Source: Protonemura montana (lineage: Eukaryota; Arthropoda; Insecta; Plecoptera; Nemouridae). From it: 64,000 nt of DNA. The stretch spans positions 8,842,001 through 8,906,000 of the forward strand of contig OX387608.1 in assembly GCA_947568835.1 (NCBI GenBank), read 5' to 3'. The translations under genes were made by a program, and so were the position numbers. Under the pieces are notes generated by a model. It was not told where the DNA came from, made no database searches, and saw only the letters and a program-made list of their open reading frames with translations. This document shows, one piece after another, positions 23,601 to 35,097 of the stretch. Each line of letters starts with the position of its first letter. Positions within the stretch are counted from its first letter, which is position 1.

Positions 23601-26597
23601 AAAAAAAATGTTATGTGGATTATACATAGGTCCTAGAACTTCAAACTAGATTTACAGGTAATTAAACATCTAGGTTGCAAATGGTGATTTATGTGGTCAA
23701 TCATTTAAAAATACTGGCTTTTGCTAATTGGTCACGAGCACCGTAACAATATATTTTTAGTTCGAACTGTACTGTTTTTAAACTTTCAAACCCTCTGCCC
23801 AAAGTGTAAGTGTAAGCTGATTAGGAACTGTGGTGTAAAACTGAGTAATATATAATATTAACACATTTTTGTTTAACTCCACCTTAAAAAGTGCATCAAT
23901 TTGAACTGTGTTAAACAAACTGTTAAAATTTTGCCAGAATTTAAGTATGACATCTATTTATTTCGTGATCTTGGCAACAGCTTCACAAGCAGAAAGATAA
24001 GAGTTCATCAAAATATCCCAAAGTTACTGAAAGTTTCTTCACCTGGGCAAGTCTTGCAAAGCATTCCGCGAGAGATTGCACCAGGAGAGCTTAGCGAGGT
24101 CTGCGAGATGGGACGAGTCTATCTTTGCGATGAGGTTGCCCGAGAGGTCGATGGCCTCTGTGTCTCGGAGTCCTTTGAACTGGGCCCGTTTCAGCGCTGT
24201 GATGCGATTCCCGGAAAGATCCAAGGACTTGAGACGCTTCAACGGTGCGAAAAGGTCTGCCGGTATGTCGCCAACCTGTCGCAGAGGGGTGTAGATGAGA
24301 CATTTTTTAGTCAGTCAGATGATGTTAAAAATTAGATTAGGTTAAAGGTTTAGGTTGTAAGAACTCTTTGCAATGGTTGAGTGGTTGTTTTCAGAGCCAT
24401 GGTTTGATTTTGTGATGTGTTTTTTCGGATATGCTCGTGCATTGAAGAGGATTGCGGCCCTCTTTGCAATATGTTTTTCTTTGGTTTCTTAACTCCAAAT
24501 CACATTTTCTACCCAGTAGCACCAGCATCAATTGAATATTTAATATAATTATAAGAAAAATATTGTTAACCTGTAAGTAATAAATTAAACTAAAATAAAA
24601 AAAAATAAAACTGTTAAAACTCTGGTAAGGACACTTCAAACAATAACTTACAGTGTCTGTCTAGACATCTCACAGAATATAGGCTTCTAGAAAAGGAAGA
24701 CCTGTCAGCTAAGTATCAACATCATCTTACCAATCCATTGGAAACTGTGAAGCGTTCCAGCCGTGACGGAAGCGAGCTGTTAGAGAAGATGCTGGACGGC
24801 AGGGAGCTGATCTCGTGGTGGGAGAGTGAGAGAACCGTCAGGTTGCCCAGAATCTACAGGAAAGGTGCAACAGAGTGGGTGAAGACATGTTTTAGCATTG
24901 ATAAGGATGTGATTTACTAACTTAACTCAGTATTGAACTGCAAATTAAAATAATATAAATATCCAGAATTGAGTTTTGTGTGGTTGAAAATGGTATTTGT
25001 TTTAATATTCCTGCAAGCACTATTGTGCCTTGACTTCTCTCTCAATTTTGGAAAAATACTTTTTAATTTCTTTCATTACAAGTCCTAAAGCTTAAACACA
25101 ATCCTAGTTTTCCAGCTAATCATTTAGAATCAAACAGTTCATCGAGCTAATATATTTCAAAATACAATCAGAATAGTATATATTTTTTAAATTTGTGTCA
25201 TATTTACGCTTAAAAATCATGTCATAGATAAATAGCTCATTAGGCTGAACCATTATTATGTATTTAGAACTATTTTCATGAAACATTGTAAAGTGTCGAC
25301 TGCTACCACTAGCATTACACAAGAGGGAAAGACATGCCAGCTTCATTCAATCATCAATCAGCACTTTTTGAGACGGGTCTATTTTATAAAGGAGCACAAT
25401 TTTATAAACAACTTCCTAAAAATTGTATTAATGTCAACAGCATGAAAATATTTAAAAGAAATGTTAAATTGTTTGTAATAGAAAAAGAATTTTACCATTG
25501 GACTGACTACAACCAAAAATATTAGATTGGTGCCTTTTATGTACATTTTTGTTATTAGTTGCTCTATATTTCATTTTTAAGTTTGACGAAGCATAACATG
25601 TAATATTGTATACTGCGAATAAAACAATTTATATTATTATTATTATTATTATCCGACTGACCTGCATGGCAATAGCGGGAAAGTCCAGTAGTCGCGAGTG
25701 CAGAATATGCAGCTCGTTGAGTGTCTGGTTTGTGCCGAGAAAGACTCCTGGCTCGACAGACGTCAGCGGCGTGTGCTCGATTCGCAAAACACGCACTCGC
25801 ACAGTGTGCAGCAAGCTGCCGTGGAGACGACCTGGAACAATGGGGCATGAATACAGACGCATGTTTTGGGGCAATCGGGTTTCATTTGGGTTATGCATGG
25901 TTATATGCAAGGCTTATGCAAGGTTTTTCCAAAATCTTAACTCCTATTTGAAGTGTTCCAATAACGTGAAGTGATTCAGATTTTCTTATTGGTAAAACTG
26001 GGCTTTATTGACTAACTGACTTTTTTAATTTTTTTTTTTTAATTATCAGTCAAAAAGGTTGTTAAACAATACAAAATTTACTAAAAAAAATTTCTTGTGC
26101 TCTGGATAGCTATAAGTTCGAATTATTTTAGCACCAAACTGTAAAAATTTGTAGTACTAACTACAGGGATACTTGGTAAGTTTATGTGTTTATTAATTAT
26201 TTTTTTCAATGTCATTTGAGCACTTGTTTAAAACATGATATGCTCGTAGTACATTTACAAAGTTTACAAACGTACTTTCTACAATTAAAAGGGTACCTAG
26301 CAGCATCAATATAACGTTAACAATTCAAACCAGGAAGCCAAAATTACCAATCTGACACCGCGAGATGGTCAACTTCTCAACAGGCATCCCTGCGGCCCCA
26401 AGGTTAGCTAATGCAACTCCCAGCGATGCCAGGTTGGCGTTGTCACAGAGAACCTCGACACCAGTGTCCCCTGGGGCGACACACTGGCATGGGAAGATGG
26501 CATTGGGCGACAGCGGGCACCGATAGCGCGGTCCCGGCGCAATGTAGACGGCGTGAGTCACCGCAAAGAGGGCGGCAAACACGACTAGGAGGCGCAT
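17691..26597 (-). CDS. Leucine-rich-repeat surface protein, artichoke/chaoptin type
   Basis: Fourteen exons splice in phase to about 1070 residues: 26348-26597, 25662-25831, 24731-24853, 24043-24275, 23343-23589, 22675-22929, 22356-22560, 22038-22149, 21378-21675, 20773-20956, 19906-20202, 19156-19413, 18681-18915, 17691-18036. The start (MRLLVVFAALFAVTHA) is a clear signal peptide. A cysteine-bearing LRR N-cap (FPCQC, then VEVLCDNANLASL) follows, then a long run of typical LRRs (LxxLDLSxNxI, often DLSHN), then an LRR C-cap (NSLRCDCQLRPLRRWL). A beta-rich, possibly FN3-like segment precedes a hydrophobic C-terminal tail (ALAMLLAVLWLV) typical of GPI signals. The N-terminus resembles insect artichoke more than Drosophila chaoptin, as I recall them. 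Such proteins act in adhesion or apical matrix. A splice acceptor at 26603-26604 shows a further 5' UTR exon upstream. Confidence 0.9.
18350..18475 (+). repeat. SINE family A copy
   Basis: The copy retains a B-box-like GGGGTTCAAGTTCCC, then GGCACCAATTTTTGTG, then CGCACATTGCAAGCGTTTG and ATTTAAATAAGATTTCA, matching the copy at 1740-1905. The tRNA-like 5' half is degraded. It lies antisense in the last intron of the LRR gene. Confidence 0.6.
25330..25655 (+). mobile_element. 3' end of a LINE (non-LTR retrotransposon) with ATT-repeat tail
   Basis: A 63-codon open stretch (25334-25525) reads like the C-terminal end of insect non-LTR reverse transcriptases (SALFETGLFYKGAQFYKQLP, then FKRNVKLFVIEKEFY). 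It is followed by a short 3' UTR with AATAAA and ends in (ATT)n at about 25632-25652. The 5' part of the element is not recognisable, so it looks like a 5'-truncated copy. It lies antisense in the intron between LRR exons 25662-25831 and 24731-24853, its repeat tail ending about ten bases from the splice donor. Confidence 0.65.
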
Positions 26598-26604
26598 GGT
26601 GGCT

Positions 26605-27359
26605 GAAATAGATGGTTAAATTTGTGGCGTTATAAGTTGCACTGTGTCTTCATATTGGGTCCTTTGTGAGTGGCATCAGCCGGTATAATGACGTTGGTAA
26701 ATGATTAGGTGATGATGGTGATGAATCTTAGTCCTAACCTTTTCTAGGAGGAAAGAAGGGAAATCAGTTGCAATAGAAAATTGCAGAACAACTCAATTAG
26801 CAAGATTCCTTCACTTCTCCTAGCTGTAGAGGAATTGATAACATAAAAAGTGAATCTAGGGCTGTTACTTTTTAGGTGAGGGGATAATTCATTTTCTCCT
26901 AATTTTCTTTATTTTTCTTCAAAGAAAAGGAGATAAAAGCATGAAGAAGTAGAGGGAGCTGCACCCCCTAATCTACCCTTGTACTCAAACCCTCTTACCA
27001 TCATACTTATTTTGGTACTTTCGGTACATCAAAAGCTCCTTAAATTTCGAACTGGGAACATTTTATTATAAAGAAAAATCAAATAATGCATTTTTTTCCC
27101 AAGATGGTTGGCCAAAATTCCATGCCTACTGTTTTCATTGGACAAAATACTAAATTTTTAGATAGCTAATTTAAAAATCTTTCAAGCATATGAGATTCAA
27201 TTGTAGATTCAATGTTCAGTATCCTTGGAGATGCTGAGATCACCTGACAGGGCTTCTCAAATCTGATTTCTTCTGTTACCGTAGGTACTATATAACGTTT
27301 ATTTTGTTTGTTTATTTTGTGGTGGGAAGGGGGTGGGAACCTAACCGGCCCCCGCGAGT
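26605..27359. other. AT-rich non-coding DNA upstream of the LRR start exon
   Basis: This is the first part of the 5' UTR intron of the LRR gene, if that gene starts further right. It contains polypyrimidine and A-rich stretches. No coding sequence or repeat family was recognised. Confidence 0.4.
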
Positions 27360-27481
27360 TGGACGAGTTAAGTCCGTCTCCGCTAGAGCGCGCTGACTTC
27401 TCATACGTTATAACTAGTCAACACTCAAAACCAAACCTAATGTCTTAGTTAGAGACAAGACTCGCCTTCCGTTGGAAAGTT
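27360..27481 (+). promoter_or_regulatory. Putative snRNA promoter of U2 copy c
   Basis: This is the conserved 110-base block upstream of the U2 start, with the same TCTCCGCTAGAGCGCGCTGA and TCATACGTTATAACTAGTCA cores as the other copies. The shared region begins near GGACGAGTTAAG, as in the promoter of copy b. Confidence 0.5.
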
Positions 27482-27669
27482 ATCGCTTCTCGGCTCCCTG
27501 AGCTAAGATCAAAGTGTAGTATCTGTTCTTATCAGCCTGAACTCTGATAAAGTCCACACTGTGGGCTTACAAGTTTAGCTGATTTTTGGAAAACGATGGA
27601 GCGATAAGAGCTTGCTCTTCCTCTGTCACGGGTCGTCCTGACGCTGCAGTACTGTCAGGTTCGGCCCAA
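27482..27669 (+). ncRNA. U2 snRNA-like gene, copy c
   Basis: This is the first unit of the right tandem dimer. It begins ATCGCTTCTCGGCTCCCTGA, has the GTGTAGTATCTGTTC branch-recognition segment, closed stems IIa and IIb, the Sm site GATTTTTGG, the AAGAGCTTGCTCTT hairpin and stem-loop IV with GCTGCAGTAC. Its partners in the other locus run on the minus strand, so the two dimers are inverted relative to each other. About 20 bases past the 3' end a GATTGAAAGAT motif resembles a snRNA 3' box. Confidence 0.78.
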
Positions 27670-28175
27670 TATAAATTAACCAACGGTAGATTGAAAGATT
27701 ACTTAAGATGTCGAAGTTAGGAAAGTTAGAAGTTAGTTAGGGGGGGGGGGGGGGGAACCGCTTGTGGCTACACACACATGTGTATAGCCTGGTATTTTTT
27801 TCATCAAAGAGCAGCATCATGTAAGTGTTTCGGGACAGTAAGGTTTTGACAGATTCCTGTAATATATTTGAAAGTAAATTTACGGTTATTTTTGGTGTTC
27901 GAAAATCGTTTTTTTCTTTTATTGCAAGATAAAAAGGTTATTTACGATTAGAGTTTTTGCAATATGTATACACACCGAAGCGGAATAACGTTAGTGGAGA
28001 TAAGGACATTTTTTATTTGTCTTCTCACGACTGTAGGGATAATTAAAAGCAGTAGATAAATGTTTAAATGAAGAGATAAATGCCCCTTTTAATACCGAAT
28101 TGAATTCTCGGTGCAATAGCTGATGTGCCTATCCAGTGTGAACGACGGTCAAAATCTCAGTGTGCTAGCAAGTTT
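27670..28175. repeat. Spacer of the right U2 tandem dimer
   Basis: This spacer matches the reverse complement of the spacer at 3071-3595, including a homopolymer G run (27740-27755), ATTGCAAGATAAAAAGG and GGATAATTAAAAGCAGTAG. The two spacers differ by scattered substitutions and small length changes, so the duplication is old enough to have drifted outside the RNA genes. Confidence 0.7.
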
Positions 28176-28286
28176 CAACCGTCTCCGCTAGAGCGCGCTG
28201 ACTTCTCATACGTTATAACTGGTCAACACTCAAAACCGATCCTAATGTCTTAGTTAGAGACAAGACTCGCCTTCCGTTGGAAAGTT
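28176..28286 (+). promoter_or_regulatory. Putative snRNA promoter of U2 copy d
   Basis: Conserved block upstream of copy d. Its left border (CGTCTCCGCTAGAG) marks the start of the tandem repeat unit, because the sequence before it differs from that before copy c. Confidence 0.5.
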
Positions 28287-28474
28287 ATCGCTTCTCGGCT
28301 CCCTGAGCTAAGATCAAAGTGTAGTATCTGTTCTTATCAGCCTGAACTCTGATAAAGTCCACACTGTGGGCTTACAAGTTTAGCTGATTTTTGGAAAACG
28401 ATGGAGCGATAAGAGCTTGCTCTTCCTCTGTCACGGGTCGTCCTGACGCTGCAGTACTGTCAGGTTCGGCCCAA
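28287..28474 (+). ncRNA. U2 snRNA-like gene, copy d
   Basis: This is the second unit of the right dimer, 805 bp after copy c and nearly identical to it through the RNA-coding region. All helices of the U2 fold can form. After a short shared A-rich stretch and ATGGTA, the downstream sequence differs from the other copies, so the duplicated block ends there. Confidence 0.78.
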
Positions 28475-29263
28475 TATAAACAAACTAATGGTACCCAATA
28501 TAAGTGTATAAATTGGACAGGAAAAACTGGTGAATTATTTTACTGCCCGCATGCTACAAAATTTAAAATAGACTCTAACCATTGCATCCAATGTAAAGTA
28601 GGCGGCTTAATTAGGACAATTTTTAGTTTCTTTAGATTTGCATTGGGTTGAGAACAATTTTCCCGCAAAAATCAGTTGTCAGGAAAAGTCTGAATGGAAA
28701 AAATCGAAATGAAATTGAACAGCCGAAAAGTTCTATATCTGGGAAGTGCCTCGTTGGGCTTAGTGAATGCAATTACAGTTCTGTTGTAAATAAGCGTAAT
28801 TTTTTTATTTTATTTTAATCGCAAATAGGGCTAGGGGCCCTTTTGCTTCAGAACAATCAGAGGTGTCTTAAAACTTGCATCGAAGTAGGATCAGGCGAAC
28901 AAACTCGAACAAAAAATAAACACATCGTTGTTTTATAAATGGAGGATTCACTTCTATCATAAATCATTATTTTGCTACCTACAGACTAATCACCCATCCA
29001 AAATAATTCTCCTGAAATGTTACTTAACCTGAGTGATCCCAAAATACCAGCATTTCGATGCCAATACCTGAGCCCTACAAACAACGTCTCAACATTCCTT
29101 CTCTTGAACGAATTAGAATGACCAATGTACCTAAATTAGTATAATCATAACAAAAGTTGATACGTTTGAGTTTTGATGTATTTCATGGTGATTAATGACG
29201 CACTTTTCTATCTGTGGTTTAATTGATGAGCGTAGCGAGCGGAACGAAATCTCGAATTTGTAT

Positions 29264-29290
29264 TATTATTATTACTATTACTACTATTAC

Positions 29291-29340
<50 letters not shown>
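29264..29340. repeat. ATT microsatellite
   Basis: A trinucleotide tract of ATT with interspersed ACT units, about 75 bases long. Its reading as a poly-tyrosine open frame is an artefact of the repeat. Confidence 0.9.
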
Positions 29341-29341
<1 letters not shown>

Positions 29342-30305
29342 TACTATATAAATATACCATTATTATTATTAATTTATCATATTATATTACATATATATAT
29401 TTTTTATCTCTACTACCTACTAAGTCAGGATTGCAAAGTCATATCATCTGTGCAATCATCTTTTCGGCAAATGTTCCTTAGCACTTAGGCTCACACAAAT
29501 ACTATGTAATTGTACGCAGCATTAAATTAATAAAATAAATAAATCACTTGTGTGTGTGTTTTTTTTAGTTTGTTTTTCGCTTTTTTGTTGTCGCTCTAGC
29601 GGCCAAACGCCTCCTCCGCTTGGAACGAAATTTGTAGAGCACATGTTTGTGTTCTCAACTCGATCTCCATGCGTTTTTCAACAATATCGGTTGAACAGTT
29701 TTAAAACTATTCAAAATTTACGAAAATATTCATATTTTCTATAATTGCTTTGGAGTTGTACCGCCGAAAGCGTTTAATATTTTTTCACCAAACTTTGCAG
29801 AGATGTGAAATGCATTTAAATTAAGTAGTTGTGAAGTTTTTGAGCCCGTTTGTGTTCTTTCTATTTTAATTAAAAAACTGTCTGGTTTACATTTTTCAAC
29901 TTTGGCTGTATTGCTTTGATCGATAATCCATACCATGGATTAACTTCACTTTTAATTATCCCAAAATATCGCTACAATATCTTACAACTCAATGTTTTTT
30001 GCGTACGCGAAGCCCAAGGTTTAGCAAATGCATGTTTGAATACTCTATGGATATACGTTCGAATTCAGCTCGACTTTATGACATTGACCATGAACGCAAG
30101 TCGCCTACATTAGCTACCCAATGTTTACAAATTGCCAACCCATTCCCAACCAATCGTTCATCACATTTACAAACGTTCGTCGAACCCTTGTTCATCTTCA
30201 AACTAGCTTCCCGTTTGGCAAGTTTCGCAAACCGACCAAAACCATCTAAAACCCACACTTTACAATTAGCGGCCTCCATGCGTACGGTTCACCACCACAG
30301 GTCTG

Positions 30306-30342
30306 TGAACCACGTGGGCGAGCACGTGGGCGTCACGTGACC
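30306..30342. promoter_or_regulatory. Triple CACGTG E-box cluster
   Basis: Three CACGTG palindromes start at 30311, 30323 and 30334; the last is the extended form TCACGTGA. Such sites bind bHLH factors (MITF/TFE, USF, Myc, CLOCK-type). Two more lie at 31096 and 31277. The target gene is unknown. The nearest candidates are the LRR gene on the minus strand and the receptor genes on the plus strand. Confidence 0.4.
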
Positions 30343-31925
30343 AGTTGTTCACCCCGGACAAGGAAGCATACGCGGCGCGGCAAACAAAAACGGCGAAGGT
30401 CACCAAAATGACATTTCGACGGTGACGTAAAACAGGTTGACAGTGAATGTGGGTGGCATTGAACGAGCATGCCGGATTTGAAAGGTGATTCAAGGGGCCG
30501 TGGCCGCAGTTTTGCAGGAATTTGTCTTGCATGTTCGCACTGCGTTTCACATCGGCAGGTCTACCGTGCAAATGTCAGTTGCGTTCATGGTTTTTTATTA
30601 AATAGAGAATGTGAACGTACTGTGTCGTCTCACACGATCTAAATAAAATCGTAGCGAGGTCTGGCGAGGACTTGGAGGACAAGATATTCGGTACATTTAA
30701 GCAACTATCTCGTGTACGGTCAAATTTCAAATAACTACAATAATTTGTCAGGGAAAAACACTAATAAGTACGTGAAGACGAGTAGGCATATCTAATTTAG
30801 TCTCCGAGAAAAAAGTATCTAAACTGTTCAGTTTGATCATCTCCTAAATTATCATCTCACACCATAAAATTAAACAATAGATACAGGTATGATATCATTG
30901 ACGCCCTCACACTGTGCTCTTATGGTGCGAAGCCCAAGAGTATCGAAAGGTCTTTACAAATCATTGTGTTGTGGTTACTCACAGCTTTCAAACGGCGTGA
31001 CAAAATCTTTCCAGCTGTCAAACCCATGCAGTCCCCATGTTACTGATCACAACCCCAACGCACTACCCTAACAACACGCACTCTTGTTTCACGGGCACGT
31101 GGCTTCGCTGATCTTGCGTTAAAATCTCGAAGGAAATAGCTGTGTACTGCCAGGATGTGCAACGGAACTCGGAAGACGCGAGTCTTACGTTGTTTAGTCG
31201 AGGAGACGGTCTACTGCACTGACACAGCGACCCACTTTGCTAGCCCGAGGGCCTGCTCGGTGATTGGCTGGCTGGTCACGTGAGAAGCTGGCGGGAGAGA
31301 AAGTGTTGGTGTTGGGGAGACGATGGATTGACCACTTGACGAAGTCGACGAGACGCTGGCAAGACATTTGTACGGAAAAGTCTTGAGGAAGGGAAGATTT
31401 GTAGCGTATGGGATGTCTGGTGCTTTTCGCATTGAGTAGGCAATTACGCTCTTAGTTTAAAGTTTGCTCAAAGCACTGGCAAAGTTTATGGATCATAATA
31501 GTAATTGTCTTTAAAACAAATTTCTTTGAAACTCTTTACTGAACGCATTATCATTTTAGTACCGTTCAATTTCCTCAGTCTCGCTCCCTTTTAAATAATA
31601 TATTAAGTCTATATTTTTATTGATTTATTTTGGCATGGTATACGTCATGCTATGTAATGGCATCCAAATATAATTTGTTTGCTCATTAGATGTTTCGGTT
31701 TTTCATCGACCATTTTAGTGGCCTTCTTTTTAAACTTTTGCTCACTTCACGTCTTCAGATGGTATTAAATAGAAGGAGCAACCAGATCTGCAAAATATTC
31801 ACTCATTTCAGAAATCCGAGTGGATCCTAGTGCATTAATTTAAACATTGATTGATTACAAACTTATTGATTTACAAATTTCAAACAATATAACTTAGCTA
31901 AAAAAACCTCCAAAACTGACGAAGT

Positions 31926-34900
31926 ATGGCTAACCAACATGCAAAGACTCCTTCGGTAGTGGCTTACCGGTCGACCGGTACCCCCTTATACTTCTTAGGC
32001 CGTATTCTCTGCTTGACACCATTCGGCCAAGACTTTAGCCAGTCGCCACTGGCGTCCCTCTGCAGCCTGGGTGCAGTGGCGTTCATTCTTGTCACCATGC
32101 AACGCTTCTTGGTGTTGACCGTCATGATGTTCCACAGCGGTGGATATCCGCTCACCATATTCCTGTCCAGCATCGCTCTCACTGTCACAGCTGGCATAAG
32201 GTAAACACTCAGAAACTAGCACGGATTTATAATTATAACTACAAGATACAATTATGCATCGTTATAAATACAATATTTTTCTCACCGAGCTGCGAAAGTT
32301 GAATGCTAGACAAGAGTAACTAGCAGCCAAGAACAGAAGAACTGTAATTCTGTAATCAGTTCTTTCAATGTAAGTACTACCAGTTCAAATGGCCAATTTT
32401 CAGAATAATAACCAACACTCTGTTTTGACAACGGACCATGTGGCACTGGTTAAATAGCGTCGGTAAATGAGTGGATAAAGAAGATGATGAAGTTATGAAC
32501 CCATCCTAGCAAAAAATGGACGAAAAAATATATTTTGGTTGCCTACTTCTGTTGTACCAAGGAGACCACCGGCTTAACGTGCCTTCCGAAGGACGGTACA
32601 AAGCGAACAACAGGATTCTTCTACAAATCTATGCTGTCGAGATATTGATAAGCAAGGTGAATGAAGTTGCTCTACTAACTTTCATCGCTCCAACCTCTCT
32701 ACCGAACAGAACTGGGAATGTACCCATCCAATTCTTGAACCAGCGCAGTGTTGCTTAACTTTGGTGATCTCAAGCTCGTATTTCCAACATGCCAAACTGT
32801 TCGAAGTAAGACCCAAGGTAAATATTAATGTTGGTTAATGTTAATGCCCCCTCCCCCTCCCCCTCCCCAGAGCATCAATGTTGCACATAACTCACAAATC
32901 AGAAAAACTGACACAAGTGAATCAATCGCTATTTTATGAAACATTTTATTTTTTGCATCGTAAATCAACTGCATTATTTAAATATAAATGTTCAATAATG
33001 TCTCGATAATATATTAAAATAAACCTCATTCTATGCTTTTTAGCACCATTCTATCCGTCCTTTGGACAGCAGTCCGAGCTCGCAACGACTTTAAAGCAAT
33101 CGACACCCTCCTGGAAACCGTCGACCGAAATCTGGCGTCGATAGGCGCCGATCATCCTTTGAGACCGTCCAGGACGACATTGATCCTTACCGTTTCCAGC
33201 GTCACCGTGATAGCCCTCAACACTCATGACGTGGTATACTACGGGGGAGTGCTCACAGAATCTTTGAGTGTGCGGTATTTTACTTTTCTGACGTCAGTCT
33301 ACAATATGGTTCATTTCCTGTCTCTGGTTGACGCTTTGGGGGAGAGGTACCGACGGATTAACACGTGGATGGAGCTGGAAGTTGGCACAGGACGAGAGAG
33401 TCGTTCGGAGGAACACGTTCCCGTCGAGCCGAAGCATGACGGATGGTTTATTGGGGAAGACGACCGCCTCAGAAACTTGATAAAGTAAGACATTTTTGTA
33501 CTGTTTTAGCTGTGAAATATTTTCCGATTAAACTTATTGATTATTTTTGTAATCAATTAGACGTAGTTTTTTTTGTTAAACGTCTTTTAATTTCAGTTAA
33601 TAAAAAATTGTGTTATGTTTAAACGTTTTGGACGAGATTTTTGAAGAGAACGTTGAAAAACTTTAACTTGGTGCGTTTTTGCTAACGCTTGGCTAAATAG
33701 ATTATTATAAATACATTTTACGTTTTTTGTGCAACATTTCAGCACTTTTTTCAGCTAACCAACCAATCTTATTATAAAACGATACAATGACCACAAATCT
33801 CTGCACTACATTTTTGGTAATTTGGACCCTTGTGTCTGTCTCACTCCAAAACTAACAACAATTTATCTCATATACGCTCATCCTAAAACAAAACACTACT
33901 TTGCCTGGACCTTAGCCTTTGCTTACTTTACTTTTGCCTAAAACTAGTTGATATTTTAGTACTTATTCCTGCCCTTCTTATACTATTACACCCCCATAAC
34001 CCACAGACCACAAATCTCCGAGACTCCAACATCCCTGCTGCGACATCTTCGTATCTCACACCACCTACTTCACGAAGCTAGCCTCGCCGTCAACACCCAA
34101 TTCGGCGTCCGCATGATCGGAGAGATCCTCCACCTTCTGGTCTCCCTAGTGGGGTACACTTTCTTCTCCATCGCGTTCTTGGTGGCTCACCGTGAGAGCG
34201 CCATCAGCGATGTGACCCAGCCGATAAATATAGCCATAACAGCCCTGGGGTGGCTCGGTATCAACCTGGTGGCATTGTCCATGATGTCATGGTCAGCGCA
34301 GACGGCAATGGACGAGGTGATCTGGGTTAAAAATACTAACAGTTATATATCCTATTATCATACTACCACAAAGACAATAAAAATTGTCTTTCTCGGGAAA
34401 CAGCCTCCAAATGACTTCTTAGAGTGTGAAATTTAGTTAGGTTGACGGTGATGTAATAATTCAAGTTTTAAATTCCCCTTTTTTAAACAATTTGCTCTAC
34501 TATCTTAAACCATACTTCACCCCTTTAGCTAATTATCCCCATCTAATCAGCTAATTATCTCACCTAATTACCTAATTAGCCCCATATTTACCACCCTGTG
34601 AACGTCTTTTTTCTTGATTTTTGCGGGCGATTTGGATTACTAACACTCAGATCATGGATACGAAGTCACTTACGAATTAATTACATCATACATACGGTTT
34701 CAATCCAGAGATAATAAAAAAAAAAAAAAAAATTATTTGCTTTCAAATATTACTGTACTTTTAATTCAGCCTCATAAAAAAAGAAATGTGTACTCAATAA
34801 TTATACAAAATAAACATTGACGATACCTTATTATTATACAATAATCAATGATATCTAGCAAACCGACAGTCCTCCATCCCTTTCCAGGCAAAGAAGACGG

Positions 34901-35097
34901 CCTGGCTGATCCAGCGGCGTGCGGTCGACCCCAGTATCTGTCCAGCGTACCGCGAGGAATTGCTAAGATTCTCGGCTCAGATGCTCACCACTGAGACTGT
35001 GTTTTCGGTGTGCGGTATCTTCCGTCTCGACATGACGCTCTTGCTCAGCGTTGCTGCCACCATCACCTCGTACACCATCATACTGTTGACCTCATGA
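31926..35097 (+). CDS. Gustatory receptor, tandem copy 1
   Basis: Four exons in phase: 31926-32200, 33044-33484, 34007-34316, 34888-35097, giving about 411 residues, normal for insect gustatory receptors (7tm_7 family). These are ligand-gated cation channels in sensory dendrites with an inverted seven-helix topology. Hydrophobic helices are visible in each exon. The C-terminus has the conserved pre-TM7 region (RFSAQMLTTETVFSVCGIF) and ends TSYTIILLTS, a modified form of the usual TYxxxxxQF motif lacking the QF. The start ATG matches that of the neighbour in position and in the following residues (AYRSTGTPLYF, GYRSTGTPLYF). The ligand cannot be inferred. Intron 1 holds a copy of dispersed repeat C. 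A 5S rRNA-like sequence starts about ten bases past the stop. Confidence 0.9.
32420..32812 (+). repeat. Dispersed repeat C, copy 1
   Basis: Roughly 390 bases match the reverse complement of 41035-41462. Shared landmarks in order: GTGGCACTGGT(T/C)AAATAGCG, ACCGGCTTAA, GCGAACAACAGGATT, TTGATAAGCAAGG, CAACCTCTCTACCGAACAGAACTGG (in variants), and TTTCCAACATGCCAAACT. I associate the GGCTTAACGTGCCTTCCGA word with repeats in moth genomes, from memory. It lies in intron 1 of the first receptor gene. Element class undetermined; no coding content. Confidence 0.7.

Larger units (their letters stand above)
28475..31925. other. Non-coding region between the U2 pair and the first gustatory receptor
   Basis: The region contains an ATT/ACT microsatellite at about 29264-29340, AT-rich DNA, and a GC-richer part from about 30260 to 31440 with five CACGTG palindromes (30311, 30323, 30334, 31096, 31277). 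A segment at about 31225-31260 recurs inverted at about 58045-58105. Minus-strand sequence near 31220 has an initiator-like GTCAGTGCAGT followed by a splice-donor-like GTAAGA, which could be the missing 5' UTR exon of the LRR gene. That is speculative. No protein-coding gene was supported. Confidence 0.4.

Noticed and set aside
28391-28651. 86-codon open frame overlapping U2 copy d
   Set aside because: Its first third is simply the translated U2 RNA gene, repeated at 2654-2851, and the rest differs between the loci.
29195-29488. Poly-tyrosine open frame
   Set aside because: It is an artefact of the ATT/ACT microsatellite.
29999-30571. Overlapping open frames on both strands in the GC-richer region
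   Set aside because: No family similarity and no splice context; the region reads better as regulatory DNA.
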